A stretch of 64,000 nt of DNA from Hyaloscypha bicolor E. Taxonomy: Eukaryota; Ascomycota; Leotiomycetes; Helotiales; Hyaloscyphaceae. The notes below the pieces were generated by a model that did no database searches, had not been told where the DNA came from, and was given only the letters and a program-made list of their open reading frames with translations. The translations under genes and the position numbers were made by a program. Shown here one piece after another: positions 26,944 through 39,220 of this stretch. The DNA lies in NCBI RefSeq assembly GCF_002865645.1, contig NW_020194555.1, positions 744,001 through 808,000 on the forward strand, in the 5' to 3' direction. The stretch's first letter is position 1, and each line of letters starts with the position of its first letter.

Positions 26944-27442
26944 CCCGGCTTCCTTAGCTACTAGCAAGAGATTTTTTTTCTCAAGGTACTCTTATTATAT
27001 CTAAATTATATAATAGGCTTAATAAGAGTACTTTTGAAATAATATCTTGCTTAAAAAGCTAGGGGTTATTTAAAGACGAATTAGAAGAGGCTAAAAAAGA
27101 AGAGAAAAAGGGAGAGAAAAAGGAGAAAAAACAAGATTCCGAGAAGGATAATTAGTTTATTATTATAGAAAATTAGTATTTAAGTAGCCTTGTATAAGTA
27201 CTAGCTTAGATTATAGAAGGCTGCTTAATAAGTACCTTAGTTATTTTTTGAAAATTAAATATATGTCAATTTACTAGAATTACGTGACTTTCACGTGATT
27301 ATTCATGAATATTCATAAATAATTATTCTAATCTAATCAAATTACATAAGCATCCCGTTAATCAAATTCTATTCACGCTATTCATGAATATTCATGAATT
27401 ATTTAATTAATCTAAATAATTTTTTCGCATACTATTTATATA

Positions 27443-30400
27443 TCTAATAAAGATATATTATATTAACTATTAGATGCTTTTCTCGAATAGTTCCTAATTT
27501 AATAAGATATTTATATAACGATTTCAAATTCATATATATTACTAGTAATAGTTTTATTTCTAGTATTTTATTAATTACAAATTTAACTAAAGTACTTATA
27601 TTAAAGCTATAAGCTATATTATAGAGTTCCGAAACTAGAATACTTCTAATAACTCTCTTATATTTAGTAAAGAACTAGTAAATAATATTAGTATATCTAG
27701 TTCTATTTATTAGAACTAGAATATATCTAATTTAGGAAAAGTAATCTCTATTATTTATAAATAAAATATTTATAAAAATAATTAAATATAAGAATTTCTT
27801 TACTAGCTTAATAAATCTCAGTTCTCTAGAAGCATTCTTAATTTACTATTAAATATATTTATTAAATGCCTTTATATTAGTTTTCGAGAGTTTAATAGCT
27901 TAAATAGTAATTAATAAATTATATAAAGCTTCTAGTTAATAGACTAATATAATATATACTTTTCTAATATATTAAATAATATATTAGTTCTTAATAAAGA
28001 AATCTTAACAAATAGTACCTCTATTACTTTTAATAGTAATATTTTTTATAGAAATAATTCGGAGGTTTTTATACTATTATTTCTATATAAGAGTAATTCT
28101 AGTAATATTTATATAAATAATACTTTTATTAAACTTGAAATTATAATTAAAAGTAAGGCATTTATATTTCTTAACTAAAAACTTAGCCTCTTAAAGCTTT
28201 AGTTATTCTATTTTTATAAAATTATTAGTTTTAATAAATAAAATATTATTAGTTTAAAGGCTAATAATTCCGAAAAGTTATTTATTATAAAAAAGACAAG
28301 AATTATAAATTAACTATTTTATAGAAAGCTTATTAGTATAATAGAAATAGTAAGTTTTAAACTAATAGTTTCTAGCTTCTAATATACTATATAGTAGTTT
28401 TATAACTTTTAGAATAGAATTATTCTTTAGTAAGTATATAAAATAGGTTAATATAAAAATTATAATTAAATAAGGTTATTAATTAGATATAAGCTTATAA
28501 GATATTATATAAATATAATTCCATAATATTTATTATTATAGTAATAATACTAAGAATAATTCTCTAGCTAATATATTAATATTATATATTTCTTACTATT
28601 ATTATAAGCTTAAATAACTAGTTTCGATTTCTTAAACTTTCTTTCTATATTCTTATTCTTAATCTTATTAATAAACCGGGAATTAAAGATATATATTTCC
28701 TTTAGTACCTGAGATCTAGAAGTAATCTTAAATATATTCTTTTTTAAAAAAACTAATAATTTTAACTTAACGGGAGTTCTTATATAGGTTATTATTCTAT
28801 AGAAATACTATAATATCTAGGGTTTTATAAAAGCATTTTTATTATATTTTAGTAAAATAATAAAAATAGTAAGAGAAATTATATTTATATTACTTTTAGT
28901 TTTATTATAGAGTTCTAGAATAGGTTCAGGTTCGGGGCTATTAGTAATAACCTCGATATTTCCTATATAAAAGGGTTTTATAAAAATTAAACAGAAAATA
29001 GTATTATTATATAATAGAACTAATATATAGTTCTTTCTATTAATAGCTATTAGTTTATATAGTCTATTCTAATTATTAGATTAACTAATATTTCTTTTAT
29101 ATTATATAAGAATATCCGAATTTAAGGGAAGTTTATAAATATTAATAGTACTAGAACTATTTCGGGTATTTAGGGTATTTATAATCTAGTATTTAACTTG
29201 AAGTTTCTGAATTTCTATTATTATTTTCTTAAATATTACTAATTACTATAATATAATTAGTAATAGAATATTATATTTAGTTATTTAAGATAAAGTACTA
29301 TAAATTAAAAGTATTAGAATAATACTATTAGATTCTATAAAATTATTAATAGCTTTAAAAGCTATTTAAAATATAACATTCTTATTAATTCTATTAATTT
29401 CGGCTATAATAATAAAATAGATATATTAAATTAGATAATAATAGTATTTTATAATTCTAACGGAATTATAAGCTTTTATAGAAATAATTTTAACTTTATT
29501 TCCTATAGTATTTATAAGTTAAATAAACTTCTTATTAGTAAACTACTTTCCGGTATCTATTATAATCTAATTAGAAGAGCCTAAATAAGTATTAATCTAA
29601 TATTATTTTAGGATATTTCAAATATATAATATACTAATATTTTAAAGCTATTAGTTGGCTTAATATTAAATACCTTTATTAATAATATAAAATATAAATT
29701 TACTAGAAATATAAAAATTTTTAATAATAATAAAATAATTAAAGCTAATATTATTTTAGTAATTATTCGAATTTCTGGTATTATTTATAATATTTTATAA
29801 GATATTTAAATGCTTCTATATTAATATTATAGCCTGTTTATTCTAGTATATTTTAAAGTTTATTAATAAATAACTAAAATAATAATATAAATATTATAAT
29901 TCGATTTCTATAAAAAAGCAGGAGTTATAAATAAAGATTTCGGAAATAAAGCTTTATAATATAATATTTTAAAATAAAAAAAAGTATCTAAAACATTATA
30001 TTATAAATATAAAATATCTAGTAAAAATAATGAAATAATTAGTAAGATTATTAAAATAAACTCCTAGCTTATTTATATTAGCTAAACTAAATAGAAATAA
30101 AGTTTTTATAAATATAATATAAAATTATACTTTCCTAATTAGTATTCTTACTATTATAGATCTAATAAAAAATATAGATCTAATATTAAACTAAATATTA
30201 ACTTAATTTTTAGTAGTTTTATTTAGTTAGATATTATTATTAGTTAGAACTAGTAAATAAGAATCTAGAAGCTCTAATATTAATTATAATTCTATAAAAA
30301 TAATAAGTATTATATCTTAATATATTATTAATTATAAATATCTAGATATTTTTTATTTATTTAATAAGTTTTAAGATATAGTTTTTATTTATTATCTAGT

Positions 30401-31301
30401 ATATAAGAGAAAGAGAAATAAGGCTATTTATAAGAATATTAGTTATAGGAATAATAGAAACAGAAATAGTAAAAGTAACTAAAAAGCTTTTAATAAAAAT
30501 AAAATAGAAATCTAAATAATATTTCTTTCCTTTATTTATTTCTATTAATAAAGCTTTAAAAGTATTATTTACTAGTTCGTTTTTACTATTCTCGTTATTC
30601 TTTTTTCTTTTAAATTTAATAATATACTATATATAAATATTATTAAAGCATTTATTAAAATTACAAATATTTCGAGATCTAAATTAGTAAATATTTCTAT
30701 TCTTAAATCGGATCTTTTTAGTTTCTTATTTCTCTAGTATATGTTTTTATAAGCAGTATTCGGGTTTCTTATATATAAAATATGATTTCAAATTATAATT
30801 ATTATAATTATAGGACTTGAAATAATTATTACGGGTTCTAAAGTTATAGCTAGGTCTATATTAATAATTTCTAGACGAATAATAGCTTAAAGGGTTTTAA
30901 AAACGGTATTATTAATTAATAAAATAAGTTTTAATATTAATTTATTATTTTTTCTTATAAATAGTAATAAATAATTAAAGCTTATTAATAAGCTAGCCGA
31001 GTTTATTAGGAGAGTCCGAAACTATATATTAGTATATTAGTAAGCCTTAATAGGAAATAATAATCTTATTATATAAGAATTCGGTATTTTATAAAATAAA
31101 AATAAAGCTATATTACAATTTATATAGATTATTAATTAGTATTTAGATAAGCTTAAATATTATTTTTTTAGAATCTTTTACTATTATAGTTATTAAGATA
31201 ATAGTATTCTATTTATCTAAATTTTAATAATAGAAACCGGGGCCTTTAAAAAAGCTATAAATATTTATATAGGCCTCTTTATATATATAGCTCGAGAGCT
31301 A
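27443..31301 (-). mobile_element. Ty1/Copia remnant, RIP-degraded
   Basis: On the minus strand about 28600-28730 translates as IFNSRFINKIKN followed by FKKSKLVI and AYNN. These match the start of the RT domain seen in fungal Copia elements (a SRFVDEIK...KSRLVVQAYND-like consensus, from knowledge of the family). The rest is too mutated to assign domains and no LTR pair was found. The limits given are simply the bounding hAT target sites; the next MITE may be inserted in it. Confidence 0.5.
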
Positions 31302-31309
31302 GTTATTAT

Positions 31310-31941
31310 TAGTATAAGTAAGAAATACTTAAGGTATTTATACTACTTATAAATATTTATAAGTAGTCTTAAATAGAATATAAGTAGTATAAAACTCCAA
31401 AAATTTGAATAAAGTAGAATATATATTCATGAATATTTATAAATAGGCACTTGAAAGTCACGTGATCTTAATAAATTAATATATATTTATTTAAAAAGAA
31501 AGAACTAATATTCCTATTAAGTATCCTTATATAAGCTAAGCTAGTACCTATATAAGGCTACTTAAATAAAGATTTTCTATAATAATAAACTAATTATCCT
31601 CCTCAGAATCTTGGGTTTTCTTCTTTTTCCCTTTACTATTAATATTAAGTTCTCAAGTCGAGGTAATTTTAGAAGTATTATTGAGGTTTGGTTCGCTTAC
31701 CAAGCGCCGCCACTACCTGATTGGGTGGCGAAGTAGCGCTAGAGCGAGAGTGCCCGGAGCTTTACCAAATATAGCTAGCTGGGCACATGTGCGCGTTACG
31801 TATACACTACTCAAAGTATTCATGAATATTCATGAATACCTTAATTAGAATATAAGTAGAATATAAGTAGTGGAAATATTTAATGAATAGAATATAAGTA
31901 AGGGCTATTACTCTACTTTACTCTATTTATTATTTATACTA
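31310..31941 (-). mobile_element. hAT MITE: internal-deletion derivative of the 19653-27434 family
   Basis: The ends TAGTATAAG and TTTATACTA are inverted and flanked by a perfect 8 bp duplication, GTTATTAT (31302-31309 and 31942-31949). Read on the minus strand, 31620-31800 matches the left end of the large hAT element and 31430-31640 matches its right end (27110-27310). It is therefore the two ends joined with the transposase missing. ATTCATGAATATTCATGAAT palindromes occur near both ends. Confidence 0.8.
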
Positions 31942-31949
31942 GTTATTAT

Positions 31950-32728
31950 AAAAGTAGTCTTATACTAGTTCCTTTAATATAATAGGAAAAGCTCTTACTA
32001 ATACCTCTTTTAGAAGCTTTATATATTAGTAGATATTTAGAAAAATAGTAAGTTTATAATTAAAACTACTATTAGTTCTATTATATTTCTATATTTTAGA
32101 ATATATTTTTATTATTTCTCTAATAAGCTTTCTAATAGTAATAGTAAGTATTAATTAATAAAAGTTCGAATTCGGTAGTAATACTAATAATAATAAAAAT
32201 AAAAGTAATAAATAGCCCTAATTTAGAAAAGATAAATAAATAGCTTAATTTCTTAACTAAAAGTATCTAGTTCTTTTATATCTAATTCTATCTAGAATAA
32301 AATAAACTAATATAATAGGTCTCTAAAAAAGATCTATTTTAATTAAACTATTATTAATAATATTAGCTTTATTTTTTATATTTTTTATTTTCTTTCGGGT
32401 AAGATTAATAAAGAATTATATAATAGTAAGATTTCTATAATTCTATTTAATATAGATATTATTATAATAAATTTAGATTCGAAGATTTTATATAAATATA
32501 TAATTAATTAGATTATATATTATAGTATTAAAGTTTTTAAAGTTATTCTAGAATAGATCCTATAGATTATTATTACTCTTTTTATATAAAATATACTAAT
32601 ATATTTTAGTAATTAGATATTTCTAAAGATTAGCCTTTATTATAATTACCGAATTAATACTATTCTTCTATTTCTTAATTAGCTTCTTTCTCTTATTAGT
32701 ATCTATACTAAACCGAATTCAGGTTCTC

Positions 32729-32766
<38 letters not shown>

Positions 32767-33035
32767 TATAGTAAAAGGGATTTAAAGATAAGGTAATTCG
32801 TAATAGATTTATAGAAAGGGTTTAGTAATAAAAGTATTTAGATACCTGATTCAGATACCAGATACCTAGTTCAGATACCAGATACCTGGTTCAGATACCT
32901 GGTTAAAATACCAGATACCTGGTTTAGATATTAGATACCTGGTTCAGATACCAGATACCCAGATACCTAGTAAGGATATTAAAGTAAATATTTTGCCCTT
33001 AAATATTTCGTCTATAATAAGAAATTTAGGAAGAA
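31950..33035. other. AT-rich transposon relic with simple repeats
   Basis: Stops in all frames and no domain recognised. It contains a (TA)n run at about 32731-32763 and a short minisatellite at 32841-32971. Confidence 0.5.
32841..32971. repeat. Minisatellite of about 20 bp (GATACCTGGTTCAGATACCA)
   Basis: About six to seven imperfect head-to-tail units of GATACCTGGTTCAGATACCA, with RIP-like variants such as TAGATATTAGATACC. Confidence 0.85.
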
Positions 33036-34308
33036 AAATATTATAATTCCGGAAGGATCTAAAACTCGAAGGACTCAATTTAATAGTAAAATCGAAGTAG
33101 TAGTTAAAGAGCTTTAAAAATATATATAAGATATATATTTCGGAAAAAAGATTCTATAAATATAGATATTATATAAATAGAAAAGATAGTTTCTAAAAAA
33201 AAGTAGTTTTAGGGCCAAAAGAAGTTAGTTTTAAAGAATAATAGAAGTTAAATAGTTAAATAGTTAAATAGCTAATTATTTATTAATTAGTAAAAGCTAG
33301 TATCTTTTCTATAGGCTACTAAATACTTTTATAAAGTTAATAAATAGTTTCTTTCTTTAATATAGAATAGACCAGATTTGTTTTAGGCTACCAAATACTT
33401 TTAGGACTAGTTTAAAATCTTCTCTAATCTATATATAAATTAATTAATATTAGTTTACTAGTAATATATAGTACTATTATATAAGTATAGAAATACTACT
33501 TATATTAATTAATAAAGTTATTACTATTTAGAAATAGGAATTATAATATTATAGTATTAATATATAATTCCTAAATTTACTAAGCCTAAAAGAATCTAGT
33601 TTACTAGTCGAGTTACCTATAGAATATAAGGTTATATAACTATATCTTATATCTTATATTTTATTATCTATATCTCGTATCCTATATCTTATAACTATAT
33701 ATATATATTTCCTAAAGAAATAGCTATACTAATAATTATAATTCCAGAAGAATTTAAAGTTTAAAAAACTCGATTTAATAATAAAATCGAAGTTATAATT
33801 AAAAAGCTTTAAAAATATATATTTTAGAAAGAAAGTTTTATAAATTCAAATATTATATAAATAGAAAAAATGAAGTTTAAAAAAGTAGTTTTAGAACTAA
33901 AAGAAATTAGTTTTAAAGAATAATAGAAGTTAACTAAATAAATAAATAGCTAATTACTTATTAATTAATAAAAACTAAAGTCTTTTCTTTTAGGCTATTA
34001 AATACTTTTTTATAAAATTAATAAATAATATTTTTTTAATATAACTATTTTATTTCTAATTTATAAATATTAACTAATTAATATTAGTTAATTAGAAATA
34101 TAGAATATAATATATAATATATATAAAATATTTAATATATAAATTAATAAAATAGTTTAATATTTAGAATAAAAATTATAGTATTATAATATTAATATAT
34201 AATTATATCTTATATTCTATATTTTATTATTTATATTTTATTACTTATATCTTATATTTCGAATCCCGTAATTATATATATAACTTCTAAAAAACAGTTA
34301 TATTAATA
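33036..34308. repeat. Tandem pair of about 0.6-0.7 kb units, each ending in an LTR-like segment
   Basis: 33036-33734 and 33736-34308 are head-to-tail copies. Each starts ATTATAATTCC, continues through a similar purine-rich part, and ends with an LTR-like segment related to 19034-19289 (CTATACTAATA or its mutated form). The second unit is more AT-shifted. This could arise by unequal recombination between LTR-containing copies. Confidence 0.6.
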
Positions 34309-35530
34309 GCTATTTAGGGCTTTTATTATAGAATAATTATATATTAATAATTATAATAATATAAATTACTAATATTATTATTAGTATATTAAATAATTAG
34401 ATTTAATTTAATTAGATATTTCTATTTAATTATATATATAATTCTAGAGTTTTAAAAGCCAAAATAAAGTTAAAATAAGGTCTAGGCCAGCTATATTTAG
34501 TATTATTAAAGGCACTCTTTACTAAACTAGGCCTAGTACTAATTAATAAATAAAGCTAAAGATATTAGAACCTTTTTGATTTTTAATAATTCTTTATTAT
34601 TAATAAAAGAACTATAAATAAACTCTTAGAGTAATTAAAGAAGAAAAAGTTAAAAAATAAAAAAAGAAAAAGAAAAAAGAGAAAGAGATTTCTAAAAAGA
34701 AAACTATTAAAATAATATAATATTATAATAATAGTAAAGAGCTTAAATTAAGCTATTTACTAGATTAAAGAAATACTAGTTATATACTAAATTACATATA
34801 ATAGTACTATATAACTAGTATTATATAATAAAAACTAGTTTATTATTTTAGATTTAGACTAATTTTATACTTTTATATATACTTTATAGATTTTATTTAT
34901 ATCTTATTAATATAGCTATTAATTATTTAATAGTTTTTAAAAATACCTAAAAAAAAAATACTTTTATATTATTATATAATAATTATAATTAATTATAATA
35001 AAAATCAAGCTAATTAATTCTAATTAATTAGATTTGATTATTTTTTAATATATTAATTATTATAATAGTAAATATAAAAGTTTTTAATATTACTTTATAT
35101 AATATATTAATTAATTTAATTAATTATAATTCTTAACTAGTAATTAAATTATAATTATTTAATTATTTAATTAAATTAAATATAATGAGTTATTGAGTCA
35201 CGTAGTATTAAATATAATTATAATATAAGTATTATAATATAAAATTAAAGCTTATTTTATTTAAAGAAAATAAAGAGAATTTATTACTTATATAACTTTT
35301 ATATGGGTTTTATATAATAATTAGAAATATTTAATTATATTTAATTATAATTTTTTTTAAAAAAGTTAATAATTAAATTAAATATAATTAATTACTTTAA
35401 TTCTTTTTAATATACTGGCTTCATATAATCTCAATTTAATATATAAAACTACTAGTTCCGTATTATTTCGTTATTATTAAAGATATATTAATATATAGAA
35501 AGCTATATAAATACTTGGTATTACTGAGCG
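34309..35530. other. AT-rich relic DNA up to the block boundary
   Basis: Extremely AT-rich with no recognisable domain. Base composition changes sharply to normal near 35500-35560, where the main gene island begins, about 200 bp beyond the end of the first HET gene. Confidence 0.5.
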
Positions 35531-35720
35531 GATATGAGATATTAAAGCTTCTAAAAGCATGTAAAAACACCTACTAAACTCCAGGTGCCCTCTTTTGGCC
35601 AATTGTCGTTCAGATATTAAAGAAAACAAAGAAACTATTGAAATCCGACCCTTAATAATAAACGGACACCCATTCTCTTTACTATTATTGCCACAAACAA
35701 GCTTGCGCTTTTGCTATACA

Positions 35721-38226
35721 TTATCGCAGAACGACAAACTCGAGCTTCATACCAAATACCAGCGCCTCGCCATCCATAAAACCGTGGACATACGCCTCAC
35801 CGACAAGTCGATAACATTGATCTCCTCCCTGAATTCCATTACCTACACTATCTCGACGAAGAATAAACGGCATCCGACATCCAGGGAAAATGCAGATTTG
35901 ATCTCTCTCCTCCGTTCCCAGAGGGACCAGCGCCATAAACCCTTTCTTGGTCACAGCAAACTGCCTCTGCGCGATCCCACGCGCGAGTAGCAGACCCATC
36001 CGCGTGGATGTTTCCAGCGATATTATTTGCATCAATAACTGAGTACAATTGTTCACCGCCTGGAGCTGTTCAGCCGAATCAGGGCTATATAGCCCTGATA
36101 ACAGGTCCTCGGAACTTTCAAGGCCTTCATCATCGTTATCATCGCCTGTATCAACTCGGGACCCGAACTTCTGCCAATCACTTCAACTGCCGCTAAGGCC
36201 TCTGGTGATGATATTCTCGTGGTGGCTGTGAAAGCTTCGGCAATTTCTGGCTCTGCAGGTCGAGATGTGGTAGAGGTGTCACATATGAATGTTCGCCACA
36301 ATGCCTCCGCTCTCGGTTGTCCATTGATATATGGATCCGAGGTCCACTGCTCCGCCATTTGATACGCCTCTTGCCGTCTTGCAGAGTCACGCGAGGTAGC
36401 AAAGGCCTTGATGTCTGGTTGGGTCCAGGGAGTATCACTCCCACAGGTGGGCAAATCCGTAGATAAAGGCATTACAGTGGCTACTCGGAACACAGGATCG
36501 AGCACTATGGCCTCTATCTTGATCTGACGACGGTCTGGTAATGGACTAATGCATGCCGTTCCGGTTCCCCCTGCTCGGAAGTTGGTGCAAGCAGTGATCT
36601 GATCCAGTGGGCGGAGCTGGGAATTGAAAGTCCAATCTGGTACCCAGGACGGCAGTTCACCCAGATCCCCACGTCGCAACATCCCGGCAAATGAGAAGAG
36701 AGAGAAAGGTTCTTTAGAGAGTAACGCGTAGCGACCTGCTTCCATATAGACCTCTAGCGTTGTCGAGTCGTAGTTCGGTTCAAGCGCACGTTCATCGACT
36801 GCTGTTGTGATTCCTTGAATGGCAAATATACGATCCCTGGCGTTTGTAGCTTCGAAATTCCAGCACTCTACTAACGTTTGTGGAAGAGAGGCTTTGTTGT
36901 TTTGCTGGAATTTGTCCCTTATTTTTGCCATTGTGCAGACCTGCTCAACTCTACCACGGGGCATTGCGCCTCCGCTCTCTGAAGTATCCATAATCTGTTC
37001 GAGACTACCGGCCTTTTCGGATTCCAGCGCACGCATAACTGTGGCAAAGAGGTCCCAGTCAATGTATCTTCCACCGTAGATAATATGTACCACTTTTGCT
37101 ACCGCAACCTCTTGAATAACCCAGACTCTGGACCAATATGGGTGGTAGAGCAGCCGTCGTACTGCTGTCCATTTTGGGTTGGGCGCATCGATATCCTTCC
37201 GAATTGCCAGATCGCCTTCCTCGGCGATCAGACATAGTAAACGGAAGTACATTTCATACAGGAAATTGACTGCAACCCCAGCATCAGAAGAATCACCCAA
37301 GCAAACGACAGTTCTAGATGCTCTTGCATAGATCTGTTGCATAAGAAGTACCTGCGAGGTCTTTTCGGGCGTGTCACCTTGATTGATACAAATCGAGTCG
37401 ATCCAGAGATTTCGAGTGCGGAATATGGAGGCTCGTTGGCGGAGGATATCGTGTACGCTTGAAGTTATTGGAAGATATTGACCATCTTGCAGTTTGAGAT
37501 TGAATTTTTTGGCAGGATCGCCCCAGGTGTATGAGATAGCGTCGTACGCAAGAGCGTCATGCAAACGCACTTGAATGATTTCACACTGTATTCCTCCAAG
37601 GAAAGTCGGTCTGAGTTGCACCAGCCTAATTTGATCCGGCGCGTTCAGAGCTCCGTATTTATATTCCGGATAGTTCGGGGCCAAGAACCTGTCGACTAGC
37701 CATTCTCGATATTTAGATGATAGATCTATGATTCCAACGATATAGAGTATTTCATTCCACAATTGCTTCAAAATTGACCACAGCGTCTTCTTCGGTCCGC
37801 TACTGAAGGCGAGCGAGCCCACCATAGGATCAACGGCGGCCAAGTCCAGTAGTGGACATGGAGCCACAACATTTGAAGCGAAACGATTGGCTTGCTGAAG
37901 AAAAAAGACACAGGAAGATAAATCAATGTAGATAATCCAAGGCTCCATAAGTCCTTGAGTTCCTCGCTCGGAGGTCCATCTCTTTGAATTTCCTTATAAA
38001 TTAAACTTGCCAGTTGCGGCAAGTCCGGCTCTACACAAAGAAACATGATTATAAGGGTTTTTACCACGAGAGGATAATTGATGGAAACAAATCGCTTTAG
38101 GGTGAAGAAAACCATGGATGCTATAAGGCGAGACATAATGCTATGCATAATTGCTCGAAGAATCCAGTAGAATAATCGGTTAAAGAAAGAAGCCAAGACC
38201 GTGACCATATAATTGGAGGACTTCAT
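35721..38226 (-). CDS. HET-domain (heterokaryon incompatibility) protein, probably multi-exon
   Basis: The core open frame 36053-37948 has a clear HET domain (PF06985): YDAISYTWGD, then ITSSVHDILRQR, LWIDSICINQGD and ASRTVVCLGD. HET proteins trigger cell death on non-self recognition; this one's partner is unknown. The typical C-terminal region lies in another frame at 35721-36056 (QFAVTKKGFMALVP, YRLVGEAYVHGFMDGEA), so either an intron or a frameshift lies near 36050-36110; I could not settle it. At the 5' side an upstream frame from an ATG at 38226 encodes a hydrophobic segment. A strong acceptor (TTTTTTCTTCAG, ending at 37895) would splice it to the core frame from a GTAAAA or GTAGAG donor (38064 or 38034); both lengths keep frame. 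If there is no upstream exon, the start is the ATG at 37948. The gene is divergent from the Clr5-TPR gene. Confidence 0.75.
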
Positions 38227-39220
38227 CTTGAATGAGATTGTAAAGCCGAAATTTTGATAATGTTGAGGAGATATATTATTCAGGGGGTTTCTAGATTTTT
38301 ATCCTATTCTTACTTTCATTTCTTTTTCTGAGTCAAAATTTTTTCAGCTGCCAAGCGTGACGGTCGCACGGGACACATTTCAACCGCCATTTTTCGCCCG
38401 AAGCGCATTGTGTTTCTCGTCATTTCTCTCGGAGAGCACATTGTTGTGAGTAGGGTCAATTCGCAACGCATCTTACCAATCCGACCTGCGATAGGCAGAT
38501 CGGATCGTTAGGATCTTTCGCAAGATATGTGGATCGCCGGTGATGAGTTCGTTGGGGCCAACTCGCACCAGTTGTCCTGTCACAGGGATCAACGTCGCAA
38601 TTTGTATTTTGGGGGCTTGTCGCACCGTCTCACACGCTCTAGCTGTATCCATGTGTATCTTTCCACCCTGAGTACTCGCCGTGTTCAATCAAGTGGAGGA
38701 ACAGGAAATAAGGGCGGGAAGTGGAGGGGTTTCCACGACTTGGCAAGTTGGTAGGGAACCAGGCTTGGAGTTCAGGCATATCATCCCCGCTGCAGCCCCA
38801 TCTAATGCCAAATTTAAAAACGCAGGGTTTAATAAGACGAGGATGCCGTGGAATCGTTTCATTTTCTGGCCGTTGATAGGACAGGCTGCGCTGTCTACTG
38901 CAGACGTTGGCTCTGTTCTGAACCAATGGCAAATACGAACGTTTGCCAAACACGCCACCCCACTGACCAAGCCACAGGGTTCTTTTGTCCACACCCAATC
39001 GCTTGAGGACCAATTATCCAAGGAAGCCTGGTCTATTTCTGCTTTACTTCTCTGGCAGCTTGACCAACTCATCTTCATCACTCAACATCATACTTTGGGG
39101 ACCAGTTGTGTCCCAGTGAATGAAGCGAGACTTTTAATATTCAGAGCTAATAACTCAGTATTTACACCTCTAAACCCCACATTTTTTCCGCAGCCTCGCC
39201 AGCGCCCCGTCTCGATCAAC
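38227..39220. promoter_or_regulatory. Shared upstream region between the divergent HET and Clr5-TPR genes
   Basis: About 1 kb of GC-normal DNA between two divergent starts. Overlapping frames exist on both strands (for example 38681-39220 plus, in frame with the Clr5 exon), but they have no recognisable domain. I see no defined binding site. Confidence 0.4.

Larger units (their letters stand above)
19653..27434 (+). mobile_element. hAT transposon (outer), interrupted by another hAT element and a solo LTR
   Basis: The ends are inverted TAGTATAAG and CATACTA strings with subterminal ATTCATGAATATTCATGAAT palindromes. They are flanked by the 8 bp duplication TTTATATA (19645-19652 and 27435-27442). 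The plus strand carries a degraded hAT transposase in about 24250-27110: a central helical part at 25800-26165 with RLETFKKEF, then YYPKIGVLDNKSKALYLAL near 26185. The C-terminal dimerisation motif (ARFPILALIARKYLGIP) runs up to 26728 and, after the inserted LTR, the frame resumes at 26949 with LATSKRF and later LKSLGLFKDELEEA. Stops throughout show RIP. Two insertions lie inside: a hAT at 19917-23942 and a solo LTR at 26729-26943. Confidence 0.8.

Noticed and set aside
35595..35990. 131-codon plus-strand frame
   Set aside because: It is antisense to the HET C-terminal segment, which has clear family motifs.
38681..39220. N-terminal extension of the Clr5-TPR protein
   Set aside because: The frame is open but has no recognisable domain and is mirrored by long frames on the other strand; the ATG at 39221 has a better context.
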